A stretch of DNA of 64,000 nt. Source: Xanthomonas campestris pv. phormiicola (lineage in GTDB: Bacteria; Pseudomonadota; Gammaproteobacteria; Xanthomonadales; Xanthomonadaceae). The stretch lies in the NCBI GenBank assembly GCA_025666215.1, contig CP102593.1, positions 434,001-498,000 on the forward strand, in the 5' to 3' direction. This document shows positions 45,148-55,169 of the stretch, piece after piece (the first letter of the stretch is position 1; each line of letters opens with the position of its first letter). Both the position numbers and the translations under genes were made by a program. A model generated the notes under the pieces. That model had not been told where the DNA came from and searched no databases. It saw only the letters and a list, made by a program, of their open reading frames with translations.

Positions 45148-46305
45148 TCAACCCCGGCTGGCGCTCGCAATCGGGGTACCCGTCAGCTGCTGCTCGGCGT
45201 CCACGCGCGGCGCCAGCGGCTGCGGGCAGTGGCCGTCGTGGCGCTGCGCCGGCAGTTCGGCGAACCAGTCCTCCACGGTCGGCGCCAGCAGGTCCAGCCG
45301 CATCGGCAGGCTGATGTGGTTCTCGCCGGGCATCTCCAGGTAGTGCGCGCGCGGCGCATCCAGCGCCAGCAGGCGGCCGTGCGCGACCGGGATGTGCTGG
45401 TCGGCGCTGCCGTGCAGCAGCAGCAGGCAGGCCGGCGCGGTGCGCGCGGCGGCGGTCACATCGACCTGGTCCAGGTTCAGCGCCAGGCGCTGGTTGGCGT
45501 TGGCGATGACCGCGTCCAGGTTCTGCCCGCCGTAGCGCCAGCGCGCCAGGTCCATCGCCGCGCTGGCCATCCAGCCCTGTGGGCGGCTGGCGAGCATGTG
45601 CGGGATCATGTCGCGGATGCCGCGCCCGGCGTTGGCGAAGGACTCCATCGCGACCACGCCCTCGACCTCGCCGCCCAGCTTCTGCGCGGTGAACAGCGCG
45701 GTGGCGGCGCCGTAGGAGACGCCGAACAGGTACAGCGGGCCCTGCACCTCGCCGCGCGCGCGCAGCGCGCGGATCACCGCGACCACGTCGTCGGATTCGC
45801 GGGTGCCGTAGCCGGCCAGGCCGCCGCCGGAGCGGCCGTGGTTGCGCAGGTCGATGCTGATGCTGCGGTAGCCGGCCTGGGCCAGGTCCAGCGACCACGG
45901 CAGCAGCGAATCGCCATCCATCATCCAGCCGTGCAGCAGCACCACGGTGCCGCGCGGCGCGGCGCGGGTGCCGGGCTGCGGGGCGGCCACGTCCATCGCG
46001 AAATCGGCGTGCTCGTGGCCGTTGGCGTCGCGGCCGGCGTGCTCGTAGCGGTAGCGCATGCGGTAGTCGCCCGGATCGATCGCGCGCCAGAAGATCGGGA
46101 TCCCGGCCGGGGTGAGCACGTGCCCGCTGCGGTTGGGCAGCGTGGCCAGCAGGCCCTGGATGCGTTCCTCGTCCATCAGCGGCGACACGCCGCCCGGCGC
46201 GACCAGGCGGTCGCTGAGCGAGGTGGCGGAGCGGGCGGCCAGGCAGCCGGCGGCCAGGCACAGGCTGGTGCAGAGGACGAGCAGCAGGCGGAGGCGCGAC
46301 GGCAT
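45148..46305 (-). CDS. Lipoprotein alpha/beta-hydrolase
   Basis: A 385-residue lipoprotein with signal RLLLVLCTSLCLAAGCL, where the Cys in LAAGC is the lipid site. The hydrolase core has the oxyanion motif VVLLHGWMMDGDSLLPW, the nucleophile elbow LFGVSYGAATALF, a catalytic Asp near LLHGSADQHIPVAHG and a His in MPGENHISLPMRL. The fold fits a dienelactone hydrolase- or acyl-peptidase-like enzyme facing the periplasm. The start ATG 46305 precedes the signal peptide. Confidence 0.87.
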   Translation of the reverse strand: MPSRLRLLLVLCTSLCLAAGCLAARSATSLSDRLVAPGGVSPLMDEERIQGLLATLPNRSGHVLTPAGIPIFWRAIDPGDYRMRYRYEHAGRDANGHEHADFAMDVAAPQPGTRAAPRGTVVLLHGWMMDGDSLLPWSLDLAQAGYRSISIDLRNHGRSGGGLAGYGTRESDDVVAVIRALRARGEVQGPLYLFGVSYGAATALFTAQKLGGEVEGVVAMESFANAGRGIRDMIPHMLASRPQGWMASAAMDLARWRYGGQNLDAVIANANQRLALNLDQVDVTAAARTAPACLLLLHGSADQHIPVAHGRLLALDAPRAHYLEMPGENHISLPMRLDLLAPTVEDWFAELPAQRHDGHCPQPLAPRVDAEQQLTGTPIASASRG

Positions 46306-46683
46306 GGCGATAGGCGGTGGATGAACGGCCGCGCAGGCTAGCGTCTTCGCCGGCGCGGCTCTACCGCAATTGGATGACGAAACCATGACGCGCGCCGGGT
46401 GCGGGGCGCCGAGGCGCGGCCGCCGGCCCGGTGTTCCCGGCCGCGCCTTGCGCTGCGGCGCTTTGCGGCCTGCGTGTCGGCCACGCCGGGCCTGCGTGGG
46501 ACTCGCTCGGCGGCGCGTGGTGCAGCCTGGCATTCAGGTCGGGGCATGGCGGCGCCGGCTTGCGGCACGCCGCGCCGGACCCGCAGTGCCGCGCTTGCGC
46601 AAGCGGACGGGTCCGCCCCGGCCTGGCCTTCGCCGAGCCGGGCAGCAAGCATGGCGCGCCTGCCGGGGGACGCAGGGCGGCCG
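46306..46683. other. Intergenic region without recognisable gene
   Basis: A 378-bp gap between the lipoprotein hydrolase start and the end of the next minus-strand gene. It must hold the hydrolase promoter. The frames across it look like GC-rich shadows and I see no repeat unit, hairpin of note or RNA gene. Confidence 0.5.
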
Positions 46684-47997
46684 CTACAGCGCACGCAGGG
46701 CGGTGGTGATCGGCAGCCGCGCCGCGCGCAGCGCCGGGAACAGCCCGCCGACCAGGCCGATGCCCAGCGCCCACTTCAGCCCGCTCCACAGCAGCGCGGG
46801 GGAGACCTTGAACTGGAACACCACCTGGCTGAAGTTGCTGCCCAGGGTGGACACGCTGTAGCCGTTGAAGATGGCCCAGGCGATCAGCCCGCCGAGCACC
46901 CCGCCGAGCAGCGCCAGCAGCATCGTCTCCAGCATCACCGCGGTCACCACCGGCAGGCCGCGGAAGCCGATCGCGCGCATCGTGGCGATCTCGCGGGCGC
47001 GGGTGGCCACCGCCGCGTACATGGTGTTGAGCGCGCCGAACACCGCGCCGACCGCCATGATCGCGCCGATCACGGTGCCGAGGATGCTGATCAGCTTGCT
47101 GAGGTTGCCGCCCTGCTTGGCGTAGTAGGCGCGGGTGGTTTCCACGTCGAGCTTGAGCCGCGGGTCGGCGGCCATCGCCGCCTTGAACTGGGCGTAGCCG
47201 TCCTTGCCGGCGTTACGCACGCTGATCGACTGGTAGGCGCTGCGGTTGTAGGTGGACGCCAGGGTCTGCGCATCGGCCCACAGTTCCGAATCGTGCGCGT
47301 CGCCGGAAGCGAACACGCCGACCACGGTCCATTGCTCGCGGCCCAGGCTCAGGGTCTTGCCCACGTCCAGGCCGCGGAACTGCGCCTTGGCGCCCTGGCC
47401 GACCACGATCTCGCGCAGGCCGGCGCCGAAGCGGCGGCCCTCGACGATCCTGAGCTTGTCGTGCACCGCCCAGCCGGCGTCGCCGACGCCGCGGAACTGC
47501 ACGTTGGTGTCGGTGCCGTCGGCCTTGCTCGGCAGGTTGATCACCTGCGACAGCTCCGGGGAGACCAGCGGCTTGCCGTCGGCGCCCTTGGCCACGCCGG
47601 CCAGGCTGGCGATCAGCGGCACCTGGTCGCGGGTGATCACCGAATTGGTCTCCGCGCCGGAGCCGCCGCGCAGCACGATCGCGGTGCTGTCGTCGCCGGT
47701 GCTGTTGAGCGTGGCCTGGAAGCCTTCGCCCATCGCCAGCATCGCCACCAGCACGCCGACCACGCCGGCGATGCCGACCACGATCACCGACGAGGCGCCC
47801 CAGCGCTGCGGCAGGCTGGCCACGCCGATGCGGGTGGCGGCCAGCGCCAGGCGGCCGCCGCGGGTCAGCAGCAGCCACAGCGCCACGCCGAGCGCCAGCG
47901 CCAGCAGGCCGTACCAGGGCAAGGCGATCCACAGCGCCAGCCCTGCGCCGAGCAGCAGCAGCGAGAGCAGATTTCCCAACCAGAGTTTGAGTTTCAT
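46684..47997 (-). CDS. MacB-like ABC transporter permease, third gene of operon
   Basis: A 437-residue FtsX/MacB-type permease. It has two short N-terminal hydrophobic stretches, a helix near residue 75 (SVIVVGIAGVVGVLVAMLAMG), a periplasmic domain of about 190 residues, and three C-terminal helices including ISILGTVIGAIMAVGAVFG and MLETMLLALLGGVLGGLIA, with TRAREIATMRAIGFRG, the FtsX signature, between them. With its neighbour it forms the transmembrane part of an ATP-driven export or mechanotransmission complex. ATG 47997 is chosen over a longer frame. It starts 46 bp after the previous permease gene. Confidence 0.9.
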   Translation of the reverse strand: MKLKLWLGNLLSLLLLGAGLALWIALPWYGLLALALGVALWLLLTRGGRLALAATRIGVASLPQRWGASSVIVVGIAGVVGVLVAMLAMGEGFQATLNSTGDDSTAIVLRGGSGAETNSVITRDQVPLIASLAGVAKGADGKPLVSPELSQVINLPSKADGTDTNVQFRGVGDAGWAVHDKLRIVEGRRFGAGLREIVVGQGAKAQFRGLDVGKTLSLGREQWTVVGVFASGDAHDSELWADAQTLASTYNRSAYQSISVRNAGKDGYAQFKAAMAADPRLKLDVETTRAYYAKQGGNLSKLISILGTVIGAIMAVGAVFGALNTMYAAVATRAREIATMRAIGFRGLPVVTAVMLETMLLALLGGVLGGLIAWAIFNGYSVSTLGSNFSQVVFQFKVSPALLWSGLKWALGIGLVGGLFPALRAARLPITTALRAL

Positions 47998-48043
47998 CAG
48001 TGCGTCTTCCGAGAAGGCGAAAGGGAACAATGCGGCGGCGGGC

Positions 48044-49201
48044 TCAGCGCCCGGCCAGCGCGTCCACGATCTTCAGGCGCTGCGCGCGCAATGCCGGCAG
48101 CAACCCGACCACGATGCCGATGGCGACCATCAGTCCCAACGCCACCCCCCAGGTCTGTGCCGGTACGCCGCGCATCGGCATCATGCCGCCGCTGGCCGCG
48201 GCCACGCCGGGGATGATCAGCGCCGCCAGGCCCATGCCGATCAAGCCGCCGAGCACGATCAGCAGCACCGACTCCACCATCACCAGGGTCAGCACGGTGC
48301 CGTCGCGGAAGCCGAGCGTCTTCAGCACCGCCAGTTCCGGGATGCGCTCGCGCACCGCCTGCGCCATGGTGTTGCCGGTGAGCAGCAGCAGGGTGAAGAA
48401 CACCGCGGCCATGATCGCGGTGACGATCAGGCCGACGTCGGCGAACTGCTTGGCGAAGGCCTGCGAGAACGCGGCTTCGGTCTGGCTCTTGGTCTCGTGG
48501 TCGGAGTTGAGCGACAGCGCATCGATCGCCTGCGCCACCCGCGAGGCCTGCTCGGCGCTGCCCAGCTGCACGGTGTACCAGCTGACCTTGTTCTTGATGT
48601 AGTCGTTGGACTCGTCGAAGTACTTCCAGTTCATCATCAACTGGTTCTCGGCCTGCACGTTCCTGGCGTCCTTGACGTGGAAGATGGTGGTCAGGGTCAG
48701 CGGCCAGTCGTTGCTGCCGCCGCGCGGGAAGATGGTGGCCTGCAGCGGAATGGTGTCGCCGATCTTCCAGCCGTTCTTCCTGGCCAGCGACGCGCCCACC
48801 GCCGCCGCGGTGCGTGTCTCGCGGAACGCCTTGAGCTGCGCCGGCGGCACGTCGTATTCGCTGTACACGTCGAAGAAGTTCGGCGCCACCGAGAAGTTCG
48901 GGAAGAAGTTCTTCGGGTCGCGGTAGATGCCGCCGAACCACATCGCGTAGGTGACCTTCTTCACTCCCGGCACCGATTCGATCTGCGACTGCAGGCTGAC
49001 CGGCAGCGACTGGGTGATCGACAGCCGCGAGGACACGATCAGCCGGTTGGCGCCTTCGACGCTGCCGCCGGAATTGAACGCCACGCGTACCGAGTCGAGC
49101 ATGCCGAACAGCAGGAATGCGGCGACCACCGACAGCAGGGTCAGCAGGGTGCGGGTCTTGCTGCGGAACAGCTGCGCCCAGATCAACGAAAAATATTTCA
49201 T
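48044..49201 (-). CDS. MacB-like ABC transporter permease, second gene of operon
   Basis: A 385-residue FtsX/MacB-type permease. An N-terminal membrane helix (LLTLLSVVAAFLLFGMLDS), a periplasmic domain of about 210 residues, and three C-terminal helices with VGLIVTAIMAAVFFTLLLLTG and the FtsX motif RERIPELAVLKTLGFRDG can be seen. It heterodimerises by inference with the following permease. It lies 61 bp downstream of its ATPase. Confidence 0.9.
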   Translation of the reverse strand: MKYFSLIWAQLFRSKTRTLLTLLSVVAAFLLFGMLDSVRVAFNSGGSVEGANRLIVSSRLSITQSLPVSLQSQIESVPGVKKVTYAMWFGGIYRDPKNFFPNFSVAPNFFDVYSEYDVPPAQLKAFRETRTAAAVGASLARKNGWKIGDTIPLQATIFPRGGSNDWPLTLTTIFHVKDARNVQAENQLMMNWKYFDESNDYIKNKVSWYTVQLGSAEQASRVAQAIDALSLNSDHETKSQTEAAFSQAFAKQFADVGLIVTAIMAAVFFTLLLLTGNTMAQAVRERIPELAVLKTLGFRDGTVLTLVMVESVLLIVLGGLIGMGLAALIIPGVAAASGGMMPMRGVPAQTWGVALGLMVAIGIVVGLLPALRAQRLKIVDALAGR

Positions 49202-49262
49202 GTTCGATCCTCCAAGGGACGGGATGCCGGGGCGCGGAACCCGCGCGGCGGCAGCGGCCGAT

Positions 49263-49955
<693 letters not shown>

Positions 49956-50559
49956 GGTGGTGTTCCTGGCAGTGGACGGTGGTGGATGTACCGATTGCGG
50001 TGAGGCGGTTCGCGGATACTTGTGTCGCTTGCAGTTGCAGTTGCCTTTTTTGCTTTGCCCTTCAGCTTTTCGCTCTACCGGGTCCCTTCCGCAGCGGCGA
50101 ATAGGGCGGGAAAACCCCCGAAGCGGCGGCGCACATCCCTGTGCGCCGCCCTTCGGGTTTTTTTCCGGTCCATCCGCCGCTGCGGAAGGGAACCCGGCAA
50201 GTCAAAAGCAAAAGCAAAGCAACAGCAGAGCAACAGCTGGAGCAGAGCAAAAGCACAGCCGAGCAACAGCTGGAGCACGGCGACAGCCAAAGCAAGATCA
50301 ACAGCTGGATCAATGGCAATCTCTGGAGCTGGAGCAACAGCTAATGCGGCGTGGCGGTTGAAGCGTTTGCAGCCAGCTGCAGGCTCGATCCGGCACGAGC
50401 GAAACCAAGCGGCGCGATGACAGGATGGGCTGGAGCCATTCCCCCTACGACATGCACTGCCCGGGAACCGGCGCAAACGCCGTCCGCATCTCGGCCAAGC
50501 GAGCGCCATGCGGCAGCGATGGCTCGCGGCGAAGCGCGGTCCCTCGCAGGCATCCGTCG
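49956..50559 (-). other. 604-bp gap inside the export operon
   Basis: The gap between the adaptor and ATPase genes is mostly the large hairpin and AGCAA repeat. Another pyrimidine-rich stretch (TTGCAGTTGCC, then TTTTTTGCTTTGCCC) lies at 50031-50060. From 50346 to 50559 I see nothing recognisable. The hairpin may partially terminate transcription so that ATPase and permeases are made at a lower level, or the ATPase has its own promoter. Confidence 0.45.
50078..50345. repeat. Large hairpin plus AGCAA-rich repeat
   Basis: Outer arms CCGGGTCCCTTCCGCAGCGG (50078-) and its near complement (50175-50197, one bulge) enclose an inner hairpin 50111-50163 with stem CGGCGGCGCAC and GTGCGCCGCC and a T-run on the + strand. 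From 50201 to 50345 it continues as irregular units such as AGCAAAAGC and AGCAACAGCTGGAGC. This is a family of extragenic repeat I associate with Xanthomonas genomes. It lies inside the adaptor-ATPase gap of the export operon. Confidence 0.75.
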
Positions 50560-51804
50560 CTATTGCTCGCTCGCCTCCGCCAGCTTCACCTTGACCCCGT
50601 CGCGCAACGTCTCCGGCGGATCCAGCACCACCGTGTCGCCCGCCGCCAGGCCCGACAGCACCTGGCGGTCGTCGCCCAGGGCGATGCCGGTCTTCAGCGC
50701 GCGCTGCTCGACCGTGTTGTCCTCCTTCAGCGCGAACGCCACGTCCTGGTCGCCGCGCTTGACGATCGCCGCGCCCGGGGCGCGCACGCCCGGCGGCTTG
50801 TCCTGCGCCTGCGCCTGCGGCGCTTCCAGGAAGCTCACGCGCACGCCCATTTCCGGCACGATCCGCGGGTCCTTCTGCTTCAGCGCCACGCGCACCTTCA
50901 CCGTGGCCTTGCCGCGGTCGGCCGAGGGGATGATCGCGATCACCTCGGCCGGGATCTTCCACTCCGGGTAGGCGTTGAGCGTGGCTTCCACCGGCATGCC
51001 CGGCTTGACCCGGCCGATGAAGGCCTCGCCCACTTCCACCTCGATCTCCAGCGAATCCATGTCCACCACCGTGCCGATGCCGGTGCGGGTGAAGCCGCCG
51101 CCGGCCGACAGCGGCGACACGATCTCGCCAGGCTGCGCCGCCTTGGCGGTGACCACGCCGGAGAACGGCGCGCGCACGATGGTGTTGTCCACGTTGAGGT
51201 CGGAGATCGACAGCTGGTTGCCGGCCACCACCACGTTGCGCTGCGCGCTCTGCAGTTGCGCGCGCAAGGCGTCGCGCTGCGACAGCGCCTGCTCGTATTG
51301 CGAGCGCGACACCAGCTGCTGCGCGGACAGGGTCTGTAGCCGCTGCGCATCGGCTTCGGCCTGGCGCAGCTGCGCCTGCATGTTGGTCACCTGGCTGCGC
51401 GCCGCGTCCAGCTGCGAGGCCGACAGCTGGCGCTGCGCGCCGGCGTCGATCGGGTCCAGCGTCGCCATCACCTGGCCCTGCTCCACGCGCATGCCTTCCT
51501 CGATCAGCACTTCGCGCACCTTGCCGGTGATCTTGGCCGACACCGTGGCCATGCGCCGCGCCACCACGTAACCGCTGGCGTCCAGCACCGAGGCGCTGCT
51601 GCTGCCGGCGGCGATCGCCACCACCGGCGCGGTGGTCACTTCGACGGCCTTGCCGCGGCCGAACAGCAGCCAGCCGCCGACGCCGAGCGCGAGCAGCAGC
51701 GCCACGGCCGCGGCGATCCACAGCCCGCGCCGCGACGGCGGTTCGCTCGGCGGTGCCTTGCGGTCGATACGGAGTTCTTTGAGCAGATCGGCGGAGGTAC
51801 TCAT
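50560..51804 (-). CDS. Periplasmic adaptor (membrane fusion protein) for the ABC exporter
   Basis: A 414-residue HlyD/RND-type adaptor anchored by one N-terminal helix (residues about 28-47, GLWIAAAVALLLALGVGGWLL). The order is barrel-sandwich half GYVVARRMATVSAKITGKV, a coiled-coil hairpin (about 100-200), the other half RAPFSGVVTAKAAQPGEIV, beta-barrel, and membrane-proximal domain. ATG 51804 is the one next to the cytoplasmic tail. It is the first gene of the operon with ATPase and two FtsX-type permeases, and would link them to an outer-membrane channel encoded elsewhere. Confidence 0.9.
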   Translation of the reverse strand: MSTSADLLKELRIDRKAPPSEPPSRRGLWIAAAVALLLALGVGGWLLFGRGKAVEVTTAPVVAIAAGSSSASVLDASGYVVARRMATVSAKITGKVREVLIEEGMRVEQGQVMATLDPIDAGAQRQLSASQLDAARSQVTNMQAQLRQAEADAQRLQTLSAQQLVSRSQYEQALSQRDALRAQLQSAQRNVVVAGNQLSISDLNVDNTIVRAPFSGVVTAKAAQPGEIVSPLSAGGGFTRTGIGTVVDMDSLEIEVEVGEAFIGRVKPGMPVEATLNAYPEWKIPAEVIAIIPSADRGKATVKVRVALKQKDPRIVPEMGVRVSFLEAPQAQAQDKPPGVRAPGAAIVKRGDQDVAFALKEDNTVEQRALKTGIALGDDRQVLSGLAAGDTVVLDPPETLRDGVKVKLAEASEQ

Positions 51805-52048
51805 CTTGTCCCTGGATGAATCGGTAGGCGCAGTGTGGATCGGCGAGGCGCGCGCTTCCAAGTTGCCGGAAGTCACTTTCTGCGTTGCGCTGCGGCAGGT
51901 GCGGCGCCATTCCCCATGGCGTGGAGCGCAGCATGCGGCAATCGCGCGGCCATCGCCAGTGACAGCTGTCACCCGCCGCGGCTGACGGGCCGCACTGGGA
52001 TGCGCCGACGGCGCGGCGCAGCATGGCCGCTCCTGCCACGACCGGTCC

Positions 52049-52957
52049 ATGCCGATGCGCGCTCCCGACACTCTCCCGCTGGCGCAGCTGCGCGGCGTGC
52101 ACAAACGCTACGGCGCGGTGGTCGCGCTGGATGGCGTGGACCTGCAGCTGCAGCGCGGCCAGTTGCTGGCGCTGCTCGGCGCAAATGGCGCGGGCAAGAG
52201 CACGGCGGTGGCGCTGCTGCTCGGGCTGCAGGTGGCCGATGCCGGCAGCGCGCAGCTGTGCGGGCAGGACCCGCGTGCGCTCGGCGCGCGCCGCCAGGCC
52301 GGGGTGATGCTGCAGTCCGCCGGCCTGCCGGACACGCTGCGCGTGGGCGAACTGCTGGAGCAGGCGCGCGGCTACTACCGGCGCCCGCGCAGCGTCGCCG
52401 ATTGCGTGGCGCTGGCCGGGCTGGAGGGCCTGATGTCGCGCCGCTACGGCGGCTTGTCCGGCGGCCAGCAGCGGCGCGTGCAGTTCGCGATGGCGATCTG
52501 CGGGCGGCCGCAGGTGCTGTTCCTGGACGAACCCAGCACCGGCCTGGACATCGAGGCGCGGCAGGGCCTGTGGCGGGCGATCCAGGAGCTGGTCGCGGAC
52601 GGCTGCGCGGTGCTGCTGACCACGCATTATCTGGAAGAGGCCGAGGCGCTGGCCGACCGGGTCGCGGTGCTGCAACGCGGCACGCTGATCGCCGAGGGCA
52701 GCGTGGCGCAGCTGCGGGCGCGCTTCGAGCAGCGCACCATCCGCTGCCGTAGCGCGCTCGCCGCGGCGCAGGTGGCGAGCTGGCCGCAGGTGCGCCGCGT
52801 GGAAGCCCGCGACGGCGTGTTGGAGATCGTCGCCGAACCCGCCGAGCCGGTGGTGGCGCAATTGCTCGCCGCCGATCCGGGGCTGGACGAACTGGAAGTG
52901 AAGCGCGCCGGCCTGGCCGACGCCTTCCTCGCCATCACCCGTGCGCAGGCCGCATGA
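52049..52957 (+). CDS. ABC transporter ATP-binding protein (CcmA/NatA-like)
   Basis: A 302-residue ATPase with Walker A LLGANGAGKSTAVALLLGL in part, signature LSGGQQRRVQFAMA, Walker B VLFLDEPSTGLD and switch His in LLTTHYLEEAEAL. The C-terminal 80 residues form the extension typical of ABC-2 exporters. It is the first gene of a four-gene run with permease, kinase and regulator, divergent from the adaptor operon across 244 bp. The substrate is unknown; similar sets act in lipid or antibiotic export. Confidence 0.93.
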   Translation: MPMRAPDTLPLAQLRGVHKRYGAVVALDGVDLQLQRGQLLALLGANGAGKSTAVALLLGLQVADAGSAQLCGQDPRALGARRQAGVMLQSAGLPDTLRVGELLEQARGYYRRPRSVADCVALAGLEGLMSRRYGGLSGGQQRRVQFAMAICGRPQVLFLDEPSTGLDIEARQGLWRAIQELVADGCAVLLTTHYLEEAEALADRVAVLQRGTLIAEGSVAQLRARFEQRTIRCRSALAAAQVASWPQVRRVEARDGVLEIVAEPAEPVVAQLLAADPGLDELEVKRAGLADAFLAITRAQAA

Positions 52958-53784
52958 ACGCTCACGATCCACGCCGCATCGAGCCCGTCACAGCGCCAGC
53001 GCATGGCGCAACCGCCGCACTGCCGTACGACGCGTCGGCGTTGCCGTTGCGCGCGTACGCGGCGCTGCTGTTGCGCGAAATCCGCTACGAACTGCTGCGC
53101 TGGCTGCGCGCACCGTCGTTCGCGTTGCCGACCCTGCTGTTCCCGCCGATGTTCTACCTGCTGTTCGGCGTGGTGCTCAACCGCGGCAATCCCGCGGCCG
53201 CGGTGTACCTGATGGCCAGCTACGGCGTGTTCGGGGGGATGGCGCCGGCGCTGTTCGGCTTCGGCGTGGGCCTGGCGCTGGACCGCGAACGCGGCCTGCT
53301 GACCCTCAAGCGCGCGATGCCGGTGCCGCCGGGCGCAATGCTGCTGGCGCGCACCGTGCTGGCGATGCTGTTCGCACTGGCGATCGGGGTGTTGCTGCAA
53401 CTGCTGGGCAGCACGCTCGGCGGGGTACGGCTGGCGCTGCCGCAGCGCGCCTTGTTGCTGCTGATCGATGTGCTGGGCACGCTGCCGTTCTGCGCGATCG
53501 GCCTGTACATCGGCGCCCGCGTCGGCGGCAGCGGCGCGCCGGCGGTGGTCAACCTGATCTACCTGCCGATGGCGTTCCTGTCCGGCCTGTGGATCCCGTT
53601 GCAACTGCTGCCGTCGCTGCTGACCACGCTGGCGCCGCTGTGGCCGTCCTATCATCTGGGCCAGCTCGCACTGCGCGTGGTCGGCCAGGATGGCGGCGGC
53701 AGCAGCGCCGGTCACGTCGCCGCGCTGCTGGCGGTGACCGTGGCGTTCTATGCGCTGGCGCACCGCCGCCTGCGCCGCGGCTGA
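52954..53784 (+). CDS. ABC-2 type transporter permease
   Basis: A 276-residue membrane subunit with six predicted helices, including FALPTLLFPPMFYLLFGVVL, GVFGGMAPALFGFGVGLAL, a long LLARTVLAMLFALAIGVLLQL and LPFCAIGLYIGARVGG. ATG 52954 overlaps the ATPase stop as ATGA, so the two are coupled. Together they form a one-permease ABC-2 exporter likely to dimerise. Confidence 0.9.
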   Translation: MNAHDPRRIEPVTAPAHGATAALPYDASALPLRAYAALLLREIRYELLRWLRAPSFALPTLLFPPMFYLLFGVVLNRGNPAAAVYLMASYGVFGGMAPALFGFGVGLALDRERGLLTLKRAMPVPPGAMLLARTVLAMLFALAIGVLLQLLGSTLGGVRLALPQRALLLLIDVLGTLPFCAIGLYIGARVGGSGAPAVVNLIYLPMAFLSGLWIPLQLLPSLLTTLAPLWPSYHLGQLALRVVGQDGGGSSAGHVAALLAVTVAFYALAHRRLRRG

Positions 53785-53920
53785 TGGCCGGCTTCTGCCG
53801 CGCCGGCGCGGCCACGCCGGCACCATTCATTGCAGCCACGCCGCCCGCACCGATGCGCGGTATCCCTGCGCGCTCGCTATGCTATGGAGCGCGGCAGCGC
53901 GTCCGCCCCTGGAGCCTGCC

Positions 53921-55117
53921 GTGATCGCCTTGCTGCACGCCTCGCCCGATTCGCTGATCTCACGGCGCCTGGGCTGGAACACCGCCCGGCCCGGCGCGCA
54001 CTGGTTCGTGTGGCTGTCGCTGATCTGGTCGATCTGGCTGTTCGTGACCCCGCTGTACGAGCCGCACTACTTCACCCGCTGGTTCTGGCCGACCATGGTC
54101 AGCTACGCCGTGTTCCTGGCGCTGTATTACTGCGCCTATTACCGCCATCGCCGCTACCTGCGCTGGTGCGTGGCCGGCATGGCTGCGCTGGGATTCGTGT
54201 TGCTGCCGTACAACCCAGGCGCGCAGTGCTACATCATCTATGCCTGCGCGTTCCTGCCGTTCTGCTTCCGGCCATTGCGCGCGCTGCTGGGGATGCTGCT
54301 GCTGCTGGCCGCATTCGCGCTGGCCTGGTGGGCGCGCGGCTGGTCGCCGCTGTACATGACCAGTGCGGTGCTGGTGGGTCTGGCGGTGGGGTTGATGAAC
54401 ATCAGCTTCGAACGTCGCGCCCGCGCCGATGCGCAGCTGCGCCTGAGCCACGAGGAAGTGCGGCGCCTGGCCGGCGTCGCCGAGCGCGAGCGCATCGGCC
54501 GCGATCTGCACGATCTGCTCGGCCACACGCTGTCGCTGGTGGCGCTGAAGGCGGACCTGGCCGCGCGCCTGCTGGCGCGCGACCCGGCCGCGGCGCGGCA
54601 GGAAATGGAGGACGTCAGCCAGGTCGCGCGCGAGGCGCTGGGCCAGGTGCGGCGTGCGGTCAGCGGCATCCGCGCCGCGCAGCTGGCGGCGGAGATGGCC
54701 TCGGCCAAGCTGCTGCTGGAATCCTCCGGGGTCACGTTCCGCTACCAGGTCGATGCGCTGCCGCAGTGCGCGCAGCTGGAGACGGTATTCGCGATGGTGC
54801 TGCGCGAGGCCGCCACCAATATCCAGCGCCACGCTGGCGCCGGCAATGCGCAGCTGCGGCTGTGGTGCGAGCGCGACCAGGCGTGGCTGGAGATCCGCGA
54901 CGATGGTCGCGGCAGCCCGATGCAGCCGGGCACCGGCCTGGCCAGCATGCGCGAACGGCTGGAGGCGGTGGGCGGTGCGTTGCGGATCGAGTCCGAGCGC
55001 GGCCAGGGCACGCGCCTGCTGGCGTCGGCGCCGTTGCCGCGCACGCCGCCTGCGCCGCCGCCCGCAGCGGAGATCGCACCGGAAGCGCGCGGCTGCCAGG
55101 ATCCCGCGCTGCGCTGA
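53921..55117 (+). CDS. Sensor histidine kinase, DesK/LiaS type
   Basis: A 398-residue kinase with a membrane sensor part of about five or six helices (residues 25-165) and no large external loop. The dimerisation domain is HisKA_3 type with the phosphorylated His in ERERIGRDLHDLLGHTLSLVALK in part. The ATPase is short, with N box LREAATNIQRHAG and G box DGRGSPMQPGTGLASMRERL. GTG 53921 is preferred with GGAG seven bases upstream. It lies 136 bp after the permease; transporter plus DesKR sets are common in this family. Confidence 0.9.
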   Translation: MIALLHASPDSLISRRLGWNTARPGAHWFVWLSLIWSIWLFVTPLYEPHYFTRWFWPTMVSYAVFLALYYCAYYRHRRYLRWCVAGMAALGFVLLPYNPGAQCYIIYACAFLPFCFRPLRALLGMLLLLAAFALAWWARGWSPLYMTSAVLVGLAVGLMNISFERRARADAQLRLSHEEVRRLAGVAERERIGRDLHDLLGHTLSLVALKADLAARLLARDPAAARQEMEDVSQVAREALGQVRRAVSGIRAAQLAAEMASAKLLLESSGVTFRYQVDALPQCAQLETVFAMVLREAATNIQRHAGAGNAQLRLWCERDQAWLEIRDDGRGSPMQPGTGLASMRERLEAVGGALRIESERGQGTRLLASAPLPRTPPAPPPAAEIAPEARGCQDPALR

Positions 55118-55169
55118 GCGTCGCTGTGGCCGGCGCCCTACAATGCGCCCATAGGGACCGGGGGCAGGC

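Noticed and set aside
50141..50344. A 67-residue frame (MRRPSGFFPVHPPLRKG..) often annotated as hypothetical protein
   Set aside because: It is the translation of the hairpin and the AGCAA repeat; composition follows the repeat and there is no ribosome site.
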